Source of the DNA: a gamma proteobacterium symbiont of Ctena orbiculata
Lineage (GTDB): Bacteria > Pseudomonadota > Gammaproteobacteria > Chromatiales > Chromatiaceae
DNA: 64,000 bases
Assembly (NCBI GenBank): GCA_003058495.1
Contig: QBVC01000006.1
Span: 41,910 to 105,909, forward strand
Direction of reading: 5' to 3'
This document shows, piece after piece, positions 17,592-26,694 of this stretch. Numbering within the stretch: position 1 is the stretch's first letter; every line of letters starts with the position of its first letter. The notes beneath the pieces are model-generated. The model worked only from the letters and a program-made list of their open reading frames with translations. It was not told where the DNA came from and did not search any database. Both the position numbers and the translations under genes were made by a program.

Positions 17592-18665
17592 ATGTCGGCG
17601 ATACATACACTGCAGCTGATCGGCAGCAAGAGCTTCGGCGGCGCGGAGCGCTGGTTCCAGCGCTTCTCATTGGCCCTCGCCGGAATGGGGCATCCCACGG
17701 AGGTCGGGGTGCGCCGGGATCATGAGCTCGATGGCGATCACTGGCAGGGCCTGCCCCGTCATCCCCTGGGCATGCGCACGGTTTGGGATCCCCTGTCGCG
17801 TTTCGAGGTGAGCCGGCTGGTGAAGCGCCTGCAGCCCGATATCGTGCAGAGCTACATGGGGAGGGCCACCCGCCTCACCCATCTTCCCCCCGGGAACGGC
17901 CCGGTGCATGTGGCGAGGCTGGGCGGCTACTACAAGGTGGCTGGCTATCGCCATGCCCATGCCTGGATCGGCAACACCAAGGGTATCTGCGACTACCTGA
18001 TCAGGTCGGGACTGCCCAGGCAGCGGGTGTTCCATCTCTATAACTTTGCCGATTTGCCGCCGCCCGGGCCGCCGCCGCAAGGGCTGAAGGCGGCACTCGG
18101 TATCCCGCAGGATGCCTGGGTGCTGATGACCCCGGGCAGATTTGTCGCCTTCAAGGGGCACAGGTTTCTCCTCGATGCCCTGGCCCGGCTGCCCGCGACG
18201 GTTGCGGGACGCCCGGTATGGCAGCTGATACTGGGCGACGGTCCGCTTAAACAGGCACTGCAGGATCAGGCCAAAGCGGCCGCCATCGACGAGCGAATCG
18301 TATGGGCTGGATGGCAGCTCGACCCCGACCCCTACTATCGGCTGGCGGATCTGATCGTATTTCCCTCCACCTATGCCGAACCCTTTGGCAATGTCATCAT
18401 CGAGGCCTGGGGATATGCCAAGCCCCTGGTGACATCGGCCTCCATGGGCGCCACCGAGGTGGTGCGCCACGAAGCGGACGGGCTGGTCTTCGAATGTGAG
18501 AATCCCGCGGCCCTGTCGGCGGCGATGGAAAGGGCCTTGAGCGATGAGGCGCTGCGACAGGCTGTGGCGGAAAGCGGCCATCGGCGGGCGGTGCAGGAGT
18601 TTTCCCGGGATGCGATCATGCAGGCCTATGTTGAGCTCTATCGCTACTTGCTGGAACACCGCTGA
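17592..18665 (+). CDS. GT4-type glycosyltransferase
   Basis: A 357-residue GT-B enzyme. It shows LQLIGSKSFGGAERWFQRF near the N-terminus, MTPGRFVAFKGHRFLLDAL, and FPSTYAEPFGNVIIEAWGYAK with the conserved EPFG...E catalytic pair. AAGGA lies about seven bases before the ATG at 17592; a TTG at 17586 overlapping the previous stop is possible. It is the last gene of the heptosyltransferase run, and a 448-base repeat-rich gap follows. Probably core oligosaccharide extension; donor unknown. Confidence 0.87.
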   Translation: MSAIHTLQLIGSKSFGGAERWFQRFSLALAGMGHPTEVGVRRDHELDGDHWQGLPRHPLGMRTVWDPLSRFEVSRLVKRLQPDIVQSYMGRATRLTHLPPGNGPVHVARLGGYYKVAGYRHAHAWIGNTKGICDYLIRSGLPRQRVFHLYNFADLPPPGPPPQGLKAALGIPQDAWVLMTPGRFVAFKGHRFLLDALARLPATVAGRPVWQLILGDGPLKQALQDQAKAAAIDERIVWAGWQLDPDPYYRLADLIVFPSTYAEPFGNVIIEAWGYAKPLVTSASMGATEVVRHEADGLVFECENPAALSAAMERALSDEALRQAVAESGHRRAVQEFSRDAIMQAYVELYRYLLEHR

Positions 18666-18745
18666 TCACCGTCATGCCCTAACCGGGCCATCCGTCTTGC
18701 TTTGGACGAGCGTAAATAGTGCGTTTTCGGGATAATTAAGGTGCG

Positions 18746-18894
18746 CGTCATTCCGGCGAATGCCGGAATCTGGACATACAGGGACATGAGCCAAGTGACG
18801 GATAAACTCAAGATTGAGAAGCGCATTAAAAAGCTGAGCCAATATGAGGGCCGGTAGTACGATCCCCTGGATTCCGGCATTCACCGGAATGACG
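18746..18894. repeat. MITE-like element with CGTCATTCCGGCGAATGCCGG arms
   Basis: The left arm (18746-18770, CGTCATTCCGGCGAATGCCG then GAATC) and right arm (18869-18894) are inverted copies differing at about two positions. Each arm is itself partly palindromic (CCGGCGAATGCCGG). The 98-base interior carries an ATG frame of 23 codons (18785-18856), which is too short to call. This arm sequence is of a type commonly dispersed in proteobacterial genomes. Confidence 0.65.
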
Positions 18895-19009
18895 AGCAAT
18901 TTATTTGATCTGATGCCAGGAAGACCGGCTTGTTTGCTGTCAACAATCACCTCCGGATAAACCAACGTCAACAGTCATATCCTGTCGCGACTACCGCGGA
19001 TTAACAGCA

Positions 19010-19085
19010 TTTGCGTTTTATTCGCGTTCATTTACGGACTCACCGTTATTTGCGTTCATTAGCGGTGATTGGCGGCCATTCGCGG
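19010..19085. repeat. Interspersed GCGTTCATT-type repeat cluster, copy 2
   Basis: A run of related units: TTTGCGTTTTATTCGCGTTC, ATTTACGGACTCACCG, TTTGCGTTCATTAGCGG, TGATTGGCGGCCATTCGCGG. It matches the copies at 10708 and 46100. It is longer here, as if the unit had been duplicated in tandem. Confidence 0.55.
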
Positions 19086-19113
19086 TTTGAATTCTCACCA
19101 TTTAAGCCCAAAC

Positions 19114-19302
19114 TCAGATCAGACGGTTTTTTATATAGAGACTGATCCACTTGCGATAGTAGCGCAGCAAGGGGATCAGTCCGGGCCAGAACGGCACCCC
19201 CCGCTTGAGTATGGACAGAAAGGGCAGCGCATAGACGAAGACCCTCGATGGACTGAGATAGCTGCTGTTCGACCCGGCGGGGTTGTGGCGGCGTCTGTTC
19301 AT
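19114..19302 (-). CDS. Small hydrophobic protein, unrecognised
   Basis: A 62-residue frame beginning two bases after the GT2-HAD stop on the same strand. It has a polar start (MNRRRHNPAGSNSSYLSPSR), then VFVYALPFLSILKRGVPF and a basic tail ending YRKWISLYIKNRLI, so it looks like one short membrane or membrane-surface helix. The composition is protein-like and unlike the repeats next to it, but no ribosome binding site is clear. It could also be the remnant C-terminus of a lost larger gene. Low confidence. Confidence 0.35.
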   Translation of the reverse strand: MNRRRHNPAGSNSSYLSPSRVFVYALPFLSILKRGVPFWPGLIPLLRYYRKWISLYIKNRLI

Positions 19303-19304
19303 CT

Positions 19305-22300
19305 TCAGGAGTGCCTTATCACTTTCAATACCCTGAACATGAAATTCCAGATATTGGTGGGCAGGTCCGCGAACATGGCGGCCTTCCAGGGCGCCATCAT
19401 CAGGTTGTGCCATACGGCGCGCGGATGCAGCAGCAGGCCGCCGAACCTGATGGGCGGTGACTTCAGATTCAAGATGTTCTCATGGCCGAAGTCTTCACTG
19501 TGGGCAAGCCCGGTAATCTGTTCGATCTCCTCCCTGGTCGGATAGACGATTGCCCTCTCCAGCAACGCGAAACCATAGGGGCGGAGCCGGTCGAAGCGCA
19601 GTCCGGTCAGGCGCTGCGCATCGATGAAGGCCTGGGTGGCGGAGAGCACGCCGGCATGTATCTGTCCGATCGACTCGTTGCAACGGATCTCCGCCATGCG
19701 ATCCCTGACGTCATCCTGTTTCAGCACGGGTGATAGGGTTCCGTCATCGTCCGCGTATCCCAGGGTCGTCGCTTCCAGCGCGCGCGCGCCCTGCTCGAAC
19801 AGCTCTTCGAAATCCGCGGCCGTCTTGAACGCCTCCGGGTCGCTATTGGCGTCATAGAGCAAGCCGTGGACCCGGTTGTCCTCGCCGAACTCCTTGTGAA
19901 TCTTGCCGACGAAGGCGAAGTAGTAGCCGGACATCTTGGGGAAGTCGGGGCGATGGCCGAATGCGCGCTTGAGGTATTTCTGGATCGTCCCGTTCCAACC
20001 GATGTCGACAAAGGCGATCGCCTTGTGGGAGAAGAATCCAAGCTGTTCCAGGTAGCGTTCGAGGTGGTCGCGGCACTGGGCGCCATGGGCCTTGATTTTG
20101 GCCTGGACTTGCTTGTCTGCGAGAAAGTCCCGAAGCCGGCTGTCCTGATGGTCGGGGAGCGGTTCGTCCATCTCCATGAAGCCGTAGCGATGGGCGAAGA
20201 CCTCGAACTCGCTGTACTGCAGACCGAAGGTCTTCAGAATGGAGAGGAGCCCCTGCTGCTTTGGATTGAAGAGCGCCATGCGGGCCTGGTCGAGACGCAT
20301 GCCATCGCTGATCGATGCCGCCATGATGGTTTTCCTGGAGGCATAGAGATAGTCGCCCTGCGGATCCTGTTCGCCTTTCCAGAGGGGGTATAGCTGCTGG
20401 AAGATAAAACCGTCCCTGGCGACGAAATAGAGTTTGTCGATGGCGTCACGCCGGACCGCCTCAATCAGACCGGCCATGTAAATGTTGAACAGCGGACCGA
20501 GCCGGTGGCGTCCATAGCGATAGAAGAAACCCTTGCCGGAATTGTCCGCCTGCTGGGTCAGCAGTGCATCGTAGATCCGCGAAAACCAGATCCCCGGCCA
20601 GGGACCTCCATAGCGACACATGTCATGATCCAGGCTCTGCTCGGCGCGTCTCATCAGCTCACCTTTTTCATGCAGATGCAGGCCGGTACCACCCTGCATC
20701 AAGAGTGCCTGACTGTCCGAGATCGGGTTGTCCCCGATGTGCAGCAGCTCATCCGCATGCCAACCGTGGGTCGCCAGAATATGCTGAAACAGCTTGCCTG
20801 AGTGTTTGCAGAGGCCGGATTCCGAAGAGACATGGAGTTCATCCAGATGCGCAAGTACCCCTTTGTCGGCAAGGATCTCCTTGATATGGCGCTCACCGAG
20901 GTACATGTCGGAGGCGGCTATCACCTTGAGGCCAAGCCCTCTGATCCACGCCAGCAGTTCGACAATCTGCGGTTTGAGGTAGAGCGCCAGAGACTCCATC
21001 TCCAGCTCGATCCTATGGATCCGGTACGCGAGCCGGTCGCTCGGCATCTCCGCATTCAGCGCCTTCACCCAATCATCCACCAGCTCGTCGAAATGGCACT
21101 CCCCATCGCCATTCATCTCCCGGGATGCGGCACGCAGCCGGTTCTCCGCTTGTTGCCGTGCAAGCCAGACGCTCTGTTCGCTATGGTCTCCGCCCAAGAG
21201 GGCCGCCACCTCGCGGCAGACCGCCAACTGCACGGCCTCCGGGGGTTCGATGACCCTCGCCAGCAAGGTATCGAAGATATCGAAGGAGACGGCCTTGAGC
21301 CGGTTGCGGTTTTCGAGGATGACCGCCCTGGTCTGCTCTATGTCGTATATTCGGTGGCTGTTTCTGCCGCGCAGGCGGATCACCAGGTTTCGCAGCCGAT
21401 TTATCGGACGCACGATCTTGTTTCCCAGCCGATAAGAGGTGCTGGCGTAGATGTCGGCGATCCGCCGCTGGTGGTTTTCCTCGCTAAGCCTCTGCTGTTG
21501 ATCAAACAGGTCGAGGGATCGTTGATGCTCCGCTTCCTTTTGCCCAAGGGTGGCCTGCACGTTACCGCCGAGCCAAGCCATCTGCTGCTTGATGAGCCTC
21601 AGGTTGGTTTGTTGATCCTGGCCGGAGTGGGCGAGGATCTCAGGTATCGCGCCGGCCAGCAGTTGCAGGGTCTCGACCACGGCTGCAACCGGGTTCTCCT
21701 GGATGGTGTTTGCATCGTGCAACCGATAGCGAACCAGCGCGTCGTCGTGGAGCAGTTCGCACTTGTAGCCGGCGAAAATCAACCTCAGGACAAATTCAAA
21801 GTCGTGCACATAGCGATAGTCGGCGAAGCCGCCGCACTTTTCGTATACCTCCCTTTGGAAAAAGAAGTTCGATGTGGTGATCAGCAGATTGCCCTTGCAT
21901 AGACCGGTGAGGAGTTGATCGGTTTCCCGGTAGGCATCGAGCAGCCCCGCATACCAGCTGTTCCAGTGGCTGTTCGGATCGTCGGCCGGGGTGCCGTCGG
22001 CGGCGATTGGCTGCACCCTGGTTGCCAGGAAAGCGGCACCGCTCGTCTTCGCGTGATGATAGAGCCGCTCAAGCCTGTCGGGCGCGTAGCTGTCGTCGGA
22101 ATTGAGTATTGTCAGATAGTCGCCCTTCGCCAGCCCGAGGCCTTCGTTGATGGTGGAGTGGGCACCCTGGTTCTCAGTGTGGCGCAGGCTTTGGATCCGC
22201 TTGTCCTCATAGCTGGCGATCAGCGGCCATGACGCATCCGCGGATGCGTCATCGATTAAGATCAGCTCCCAGTCCTGGAAGCTTTGCTGCAGCACGCTTT

Positions 22301-22409
22301 CGATCGCCTCCACGATATAGTCAGCGTGGTTATACGAGGGGATGATTATGCTGATTGCTGGCATTGATGACGAGGGCGGTGACGGCAAAGGCGTTAGTAT
22401 AGCCGCCAT
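19305..22409 (-). CDS. GT2 glycosyltransferase fused to HAD-like and COG5610-type domains
   Basis: A 1034-residue multidomain protein. Residues 16-260 are a GT2 domain (ISIIIPSYNHADYIVEAIES, ILNSDDSY as the DXD-like metal site, DFEFVLRL). Residues 280-340 are coiled-coil-like. Residues 370-590 are HAD-like: SFDIFDTLLARV supplies the nucleophile aspartates, and LHIGDNPISD the later acidic motif. Residues 620-1000 are the partner region seen after HAD in COG5610-type proteins (YFVARDGFIFQQLY near 663, FVDIGWNGTIQKYL near 806). ATG at 22409 or 22364 could be the start. Predicted cytoplasmic, building or modifying a phosphorylated glycan. The domain calls are firm; the reaction is not known. Confidence 0.85.
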   Translation of the reverse strand: MAAILTPLPSPPSSSMPAISIIIPSYNHADYIVEAIESVLQQSFQDWELILIDDASADASWPLIASYEDKRIQSLRHTENQGAHSTINEGLGLAKGDYLTILNSDDSYAPDRLERLYHHAKTSGAAFLATRVQPIAADGTPADDPNSHWNSWYAGLLDAYRETDQLLTGLCKGNLLITTSNFFFQREVYEKCGGFADYRYVHDFEFVLRLIFAGYKCELLHDDALVRYRLHDANTIQENPVAAVVETLQLLAGAIPEILAHSGQDQQTNLRLIKQQMAWLGGNVQATLGQKEAEHQRSLDLFDQQQRLSEENHQRRIADIYASTSYRLGNKIVRPINRLRNLVIRLRGRNSHRIYDIEQTRAVILENRNRLKAVSFDIFDTLLARVIEPPEAVQLAVCREVAALLGGDHSEQSVWLARQQAENRLRAASREMNGDGECHFDELVDDWVKALNAEMPSDRLAYRIHRIELEMESLALYLKPQIVELLAWIRGLGLKVIAASDMYLGERHIKEILADKGVLAHLDELHVSSESGLCKHSGKLFQHILATHGWHADELLHIGDNPISDSQALLMQGGTGLHLHEKGELMRRAEQSLDHDMCRYGGPWPGIWFSRIYDALLTQQADNSGKGFFYRYGRHRLGPLFNIYMAGLIEAVRRDAIDKLYFVARDGFIFQQLYPLWKGEQDPQGDYLYASRKTIMAASISDGMRLDQARMALFNPKQQGLLSILKTFGLQYSEFEVFAHRYGFMEMDEPLPDHQDSRLRDFLADKQVQAKIKAHGAQCRDHLERYLEQLGFFSHKAIAFVDIGWNGTIQKYLKRAFGHRPDFPKMSGYYFAFVGKIHKEFGEDNRVHGLLYDANSDPEAFKTAADFEELFEQGARALEATTLGYADDDGTLSPVLKQDDVRDRMAEIRCNESIGQIHAGVLSATQAFIDAQRLTGLRFDRLRPYGFALLERAIVYPTREEIEQITGLAHSEDFGHENILNLKSPPIRFGGLLLHPRAVWHNLMMAPWKAAMFADLPTNIWNFMFRVLKVIRHS

Positions 22410-22452
22410 GGACGGGGGAGAAAAATGGTTGGATAAAAGCTGTGAGCAGGCC

Positions 22453-23367
22453 CTAGTAGGGATCCGGAATCACTTTGCGCTTTTTAAATCGCCGGTGAAT
22501 CCATAGGTATTGCTCGGGGGCATGGGCGATCGCCTGTTCAATCAGCCCGTTGATGCGGCTGGCGTCCTGCTGCGCATCCTCACTGGGAAATTCATTCAAA
22601 GGCGGATCTATGACCAGACGGTAGCCGCTGCCGTCCTGTTTGCGAAAACCGCTGAAGAGGATGACATCCGCGCCGCTTATCCTTGCCAGTCGTGAGGTGG
22701 CCGTATTGGTAGCGGCGGGCTCGCCGAAGAACGGGGCCAGGGTGCTGCTGCGGCCCTTGAAGCTCTGGTCCGGGGCGTACCACACGGGTAGATTCCGCTT
22801 CAGTGTCCGCACAACCTGGCGGATATCGTTGCGTGGGATTGCCGCCTCGAAACGCATGCGGCGATTGCGGCTGAAGGCCCACTCGATGACTGGATTTTCA
22901 TGGGGCCGGTACATCACTGCTATCGGCTGAAACAGGCTCAACAGCCTGCCGGTGATCTCCAGATCGGTGAAGTGCGCGCTCAACAGGATGATGCCCTTGC
23001 CCCTCTCCAGGCTCTTTTGCAGGTGTTCTATCCCCTCGATATCGACCAGGGAGCGGAGCTTCCGATCACTGGCCCACCAGGCGTATCCTATCATCAGGAT
23101 GCCGATTCCCAGCGAGTGGAAGTGGTCGTGCAGCAGCCGGATGCGTTGGCCTTCATCCAGTTGTGGAAAACAGATGCCTAGATTGACCGCGGCGATATGT
23201 CTGCGCTTGGGTGAGGCGTGGTAGATCAGCTTGCCGATCAGTCGACCCAGGGGCAGCGCCAGGCGGTAGGGGATCACCTGGCTCAACAGCCATAACAGGC
23301 CCAACCCGGTCCAGGCGAGCCAGGTGCGGGGTGAGTAGAGGGAGTATTTGCGCTTTTTTGCCATCAA
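22453..23367 (-). CDS. Lipid A biosynthesis acyltransferase (LpxL/HtrB family)
   Basis: A 304-residue late acyltransferase that adds a secondary acyl chain to Kdo2-lipid IVA. It has one N-terminal membrane segment (about residues 14-32) and the HX4(D/E) catalytic motif in LLSAHFTDLEITGR, followed by MYRPHENPVIEW and WYAPDQSFKG blocks typical of the family. A second Met at codon 2 could be the start. It is divergent from hldE with about 107 bases between, and lies in the lipid A/core gene block. LpxL versus LpxM cannot be told from sequence alone. Confidence 0.92.
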   Translation of the reverse strand: MMAKKRKYSLYSPRTWLAWTGLGLLWLLSQVIPYRLALPLGRLIGKLIYHASPKRRHIAAVNLGICFPQLDEGQRIRLLHDHFHSLGIGILMIGYAWWASDRKLRSLVDIEGIEHLQKSLERGKGIILLSAHFTDLEITGRLLSLFQPIAVMYRPHENPVIEWAFSRNRRMRFEAAIPRNDIRQVVRTLKRNLPVWYAPDQSFKGRSSTLAPFFGEPAATNTATSRLARISGADVILFSGFRKQDGSGYRLVIDPPLNEFPSEDAQQDASRINGLIEQAIAHAPEQYLWIHRRFKKRKVIPDPY

Positions 23368-23474
23368 TTGCAGTGCATTGGATTGGAGTCAGCTTGTTAC
23401 CTTTATCGCTTCGATTGTTTATTATGCACTGATCGGTCGTTTTACCCATAACCCAACTGATAGTTAACTGTTTG

Positions 23475-24899
23475 ATGCAATTTCATCTTCCCGACTTTAG
23501 CCAGGCCCGTGTCCTGGTGGTTGGCGATCTGATGCTGGATCGTTATTGGCAGGGGGCCGCCGCCAGGATCTCCCCCGAGGCGCCGGTGCCCGTGGTCCAT
23601 GTCCACGACTGTGAGGAGCGCCCGGGCGGTGGCGCCAATGTGGCGCTGAACATGACCTCGCTGGGGATCAAGGTGGCGCTCTGCGGCCTGGTGGGCGGGG
23701 ATGAAGCGGGGAGCAGTCTGGCTGAGCATCTGCAGCGGGCGGGGGTGGCCTGTCACTTTCAGGTGGATGACGCGATGCCGACAATCACCAAGCTGCGGGT
23801 GATCAGCCAACATCAGCAATTGATTCGACTCGATTTCGAGCAACCGCTGTGGGAGAGCGATCTTTCCGAACTCGAGGCGCTCTCTCTGCAGCAGCTGCCG
23901 GCCTCTGACCTGCTGGTTCTGTCCGACTATGCCAAGGGCACGCTGCAACGGCCGCAGCGCTTGATCGATCGCGCCAATGAACTGGGTCTACCCGTTCTGG
24001 TGGATCCGAAAGGGGGCGATTTTTCCAAATATCGAAACGCCACCCTGTTGACCCCCAATCTCAAGGAGTTCGAGGCGATCGTTGGTCGCTGCGACACCGA
24101 CCAGGAACTCAACGAGAAGGGGATTGAGCTTCGAAAACGGCTCAACTTGAAGGCCTTGCTGATCACCCTCAGCGAACGCGGCATGCTGCTGATCGTCGAG
24201 GACGAACCGCCGCTGCACCTGCCGACCCGGGCAAGGGATGTCTTCGACGTGACCGGTGCCGGCGATACGGTGATCGGCGTGCTGGGCGCCGCCATGGCTG
24301 CCGGTATGGCCATTCAGGAGGCCGCTGGATTGGCCAACCTGGCGGCCGGTCTGATGGTGGCGAAGCTCGGGGCGGGCAGTGTCTCCCTGGGCGAGCTGAA
24401 GGGGGCGCTGCGCCGTCAGGGGGAGTTCCAGACCGTTCTGGGTCGTGACGAGCTGCGCGAAGCCGCCGATGAGGCGCGATTTCACGGCGAACGGATCGTC
24501 ATGACCAACGGCTGTTTCGATATTATCCACGAAGGTCATGTGCGCTACCTGCAACAGGCCAGGCAGCTGGGAGACCGCCTGGTGGTGGCGGTGAACGATG
24601 ATGATTCGGTGACAAGGCTGAAGGGGGAGGGACGTCCGATCAACGGCATCAAGCAGCGCATGGCGGTGCTCGCCGGTCTTGCCTCGGTGGACTGGGTGGT
24701 GGCCTTTAGCGAGGATACCCCCGAGGCATTGATCTGCGAAATCAAGCCCGATCTGCTGGTCAAGGGGGGAGATTACCGGCCGGAGGAGATTGCCGGCTAC
24801 GACTGTGTGGTTGAGAACGGCGGCGAAGTGAGGGTGCTTGAATACCTTGATGGGGTTTCCACCAGCCGTATCCTGGAGGCGATGCGCGATGCAGAGTGA
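23475..24899 (+). CDS. hldE: Bifunctional heptose-7-phosphate kinase / heptose-1-phosphate adenylyltransferase
   Basis: Makes ADP-heptose for the LPS inner core. Residues 1-310 are a ribokinase-like domain (VVGDLMLDRYW, GGGANVALNM, and the DVTGAGDTVIGVL anion hole). Residues from about 340 on are a cytidylyltransferase-like domain (MTNGCFDIIHEGHVRYL, the HxGH motif as HEGH). The 474-residue length fits the fused HldE form. ATG at 23475 is preferred over the TTG three bases upstream. The msbA start lies inside its last codons, so the two are coupled. Confidence 0.96.
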   Translation: MQFHLPDFSQARVLVVGDLMLDRYWQGAAARISPEAPVPVVHVHDCEERPGGGANVALNMTSLGIKVALCGLVGGDEAGSSLAEHLQRAGVACHFQVDDAMPTITKLRVISQHQQLIRLDFEQPLWESDLSELEALSLQQLPASDLLVLSDYAKGTLQRPQRLIDRANELGLPVLVDPKGGDFSKYRNATLLTPNLKEFEAIVGRCDTDQELNEKGIELRKRLNLKALLITLSERGMLLIVEDEPPLHLPTRARDVFDVTGAGDTVIGVLGAAMAAGMAIQEAAGLANLAAGLMVAKLGAGSVSLGELKGALRRQGEFQTVLGRDELREAADEARFHGERIVMTNGCFDIIHEGHVRYLQQARQLGDRLVVAVNDDDSVTRLKGEGRPINGIKQRMAVLAGLASVDWVVAFSEDTPEALICEIKPDLLVKGGDYRPEEIAGYDCVVENGGEVRVLEYLDGVSTSRILEAMRDAE

Positions 24900-26673
24900 G
24901 ACCGGGGCGCCAGGCGGTCCGGGGATGACGGGGCGCGAACTCTATCTGCGGCTGTTGCGGCGGGTGCGCCCCTATTGGCGCCAGTTTGGCGGCGCCCTCG
25001 CGGCGATGGTGGTATTGGCGATGACCGAACCGGCCATCCCCTGGCTGATGAAGCCGATGCTCGACGGCAGCTTCGTGGAGAAGGATCCGGTGATCATCTT
25101 CTGGTCGCCGATCCTGTTGGTCCTGCTCTTCTCCATCCGCGGCATCATGAACTTCATCAGCAGCGTCGCCTTCGAGTGGGTCGCCGGCAAGGTGGTGCTC
25201 GATCTGCGCCGGATGATGATCGAACGCATCCTGACCATGGGTACCGCCTATTTCGACAGCCACGCCACCGGCACCCTGATTTCAAAGGTGACCTTCAATG
25301 TCAATCAGGTGACCATGGCGGCAACCAAGGTGCTCACCACCCTGGTCAAGGACACCATAATCATCATCGGCCTGCTCGCCTATATGCTCTATCTCAACTG
25401 GATGCTGACCCTCAGCGTGTTTCTGGCAATGCCGATCATCGTTGTCGCGGTACGTCTGTTGGCGGTCAGGCTGCGGCGGGTAAACCGGGCATTGCAGCAG
25501 ACCATGGGGGTCATGACCCAGGTGCTGGAGGAGTCGATCCGGGGACACAAGGTGATAAAGATATTTGAAGGCAGGCCCTACGAACAGCGGCGCTTCATGG
25601 AGCGGGCTAACTGGGTGCGCCGCTACAACATGAAGAGCAAGGTGGCCGGGTCCGCCCATATGCCCCTGGTGGAGTTTGTCGGTGCGGCGATGATCGCCAT
25701 GCTGGTCTATGTCAGCACCCACCAGACCGCGGTGGGTGAGCTGACCGTCGGCGGCTTTGTCTCGCTGATGGTGGCGATCGGTCTGCTGTTCGCCCCCCTG
25801 AAGAGACTCACCGGCATCAACCAACCCCTGCAAAAGGGATTGGCGGCGGCGGAGAGTGTTTTCGGCCTGGTGGACGAACAGCCCGAAGCCGACGAAGGCA
25901 AAAGACAATTGCGGCAGGTTGAGGGCAGGGTGTCGTTCGAAGCGGTCTCCTTCCGCTATCCCGGCATGGCAAAGGATGCATTGAAACCGATCAGTTTCGA
26001 AATACCACCGGGATCGACGGTGGCGCTGGTGGGTCACTCCGGTGGCGGCAAGACAACCATCGCCAACCTGATACCCCGTTTCTACAACCCGACAGGCGGG
26101 CGGATCGCTATCGATGGGGTAGACATCCAGGAGCTGAGTCTGGTGAGCCTGCGCAGAGAGATCTCCTACGTGGGACAGGATCCGGTGCTGTTCGATGACA
26201 CCGTGGCGGCGAATATCGCCTATGGCGCGGTCACCGAATCCAGCCAGGAGCAGATCGTCGAGGCGGCGCGAAGCGCCCACGCCCTGGAGTTCATAGAGCG
26301 TTTGCCCGAGGGCTTCGAAACCCTGATCGGAGAGGACGGGGTACGTCTTTCCGGAGGGCAACGGCAGCGTCTTGCGATTGCCCGCGCACTGATCAAGGAT
26401 GCGCCGATCCTGCTCCTCGATGAGGCGACTTCGGCGCTGGATACGGAGTCGGAGCGCCATGTACAGGCCGCGTTGCAGACACTGACTAAAGAGCGCACCA
26501 CCCTGGTGATCGCCCATCGCCTCTCGACCATCCAACATGCCGATATGATCCTGGTGATTCAGGAGGGTGAGCTGGTCGAGCAGGGCAGGCATCAGGATTT
26601 GATCGAGCGCAAGGGCGTCTACTATCAGCTCTGCCGTCATCAGTTCAGCGACCAGCTTGAGAGCTTGGAGTAA
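24889..26673 (+). CDS. msbA: Lipid A export ATP-binding/permease protein
   Basis: A 594-residue half-transporter that flips lipid A-core across the inner membrane. Residues about 30-310 form six membrane segments with SVAFEWVAGKVVLDLR coupling-helix features. The ATPase domain has Walker A (VGHSGGGKTTI, about 380), the signature LSGGQRQRLAIARAL (about 487) and Walker B ILLLDEATSALD. ATG at 24889 overlaps the hldE stop by 11 bases; upstream in-frame starts lie well inside hldE and are rejected. Followed by waaA. Confidence 0.95.
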   Translation: MQSETGAPGGPGMTGRELYLRLLRRVRPYWRQFGGALAAMVVLAMTEPAIPWLMKPMLDGSFVEKDPVIIFWSPILLVLLFSIRGIMNFISSVAFEWVAGKVVLDLRRMMIERILTMGTAYFDSHATGTLISKVTFNVNQVTMAATKVLTTLVKDTIIIIGLLAYMLYLNWMLTLSVFLAMPIIVVAVRLLAVRLRRVNRALQQTMGVMTQVLEESIRGHKVIKIFEGRPYEQRRFMERANWVRRYNMKSKVAGSAHMPLVEFVGAAMIAMLVYVSTHQTAVGELTVGGFVSLMVAIGLLFAPLKRLTGINQPLQKGLAAAESVFGLVDEQPEADEGKRQLRQVEGRVSFEAVSFRYPGMAKDALKPISFEIPPGSTVALVGHSGGGKTTIANLIPRFYNPTGGRIAIDGVDIQELSLVSLRREISYVGQDPVLFDDTVAANIAYGAVTESSQEQIVEAARSAHALEFIERLPEGFETLIGEDGVRLSGGQRQRLAIARALIKDAPILLLDEATSALDTESERHVQAALQTLTKERTTLVIAHRLSTIQHADMILVIQEGELVEQGRHQDLIERKGVYYQLCRHQFSDQLESLE

Positions 26674-26694
26674 GCAACTCGAGACGGAACTTCG

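Larger units (their letters stand above)
18666..19113. other. 448-bp repeat-rich intergenic region
   Basis: No convincing gene. It holds a MITE-like inverted repeat (18746-18894) with only a 23-codon reading frame inside, then several copies of the GCGTTCATT-type repeat (19010-19085). It separates the plus-strand glycosyltransferase run from the minus-strand GT2-HAD fusion, so it also holds the shared 3' ends. Confidence 0.6.

Noticed and set aside
18785..18856. A 23-codon frame inside the MITE-like element
   Set aside because: Too short, no ribosome binding site, and located within a repeat element.
20802..21902. A 366-codon plus-strand frame over the GT2-HAD fusion
   Set aside because: The minus-strand protein has continuous domains here; this frame has no motif.
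25282..26640. A 452-codon minus-strand frame over msbA
   Set aside because: The plus strand is a complete msbA with Walker motifs; this is its shadow.
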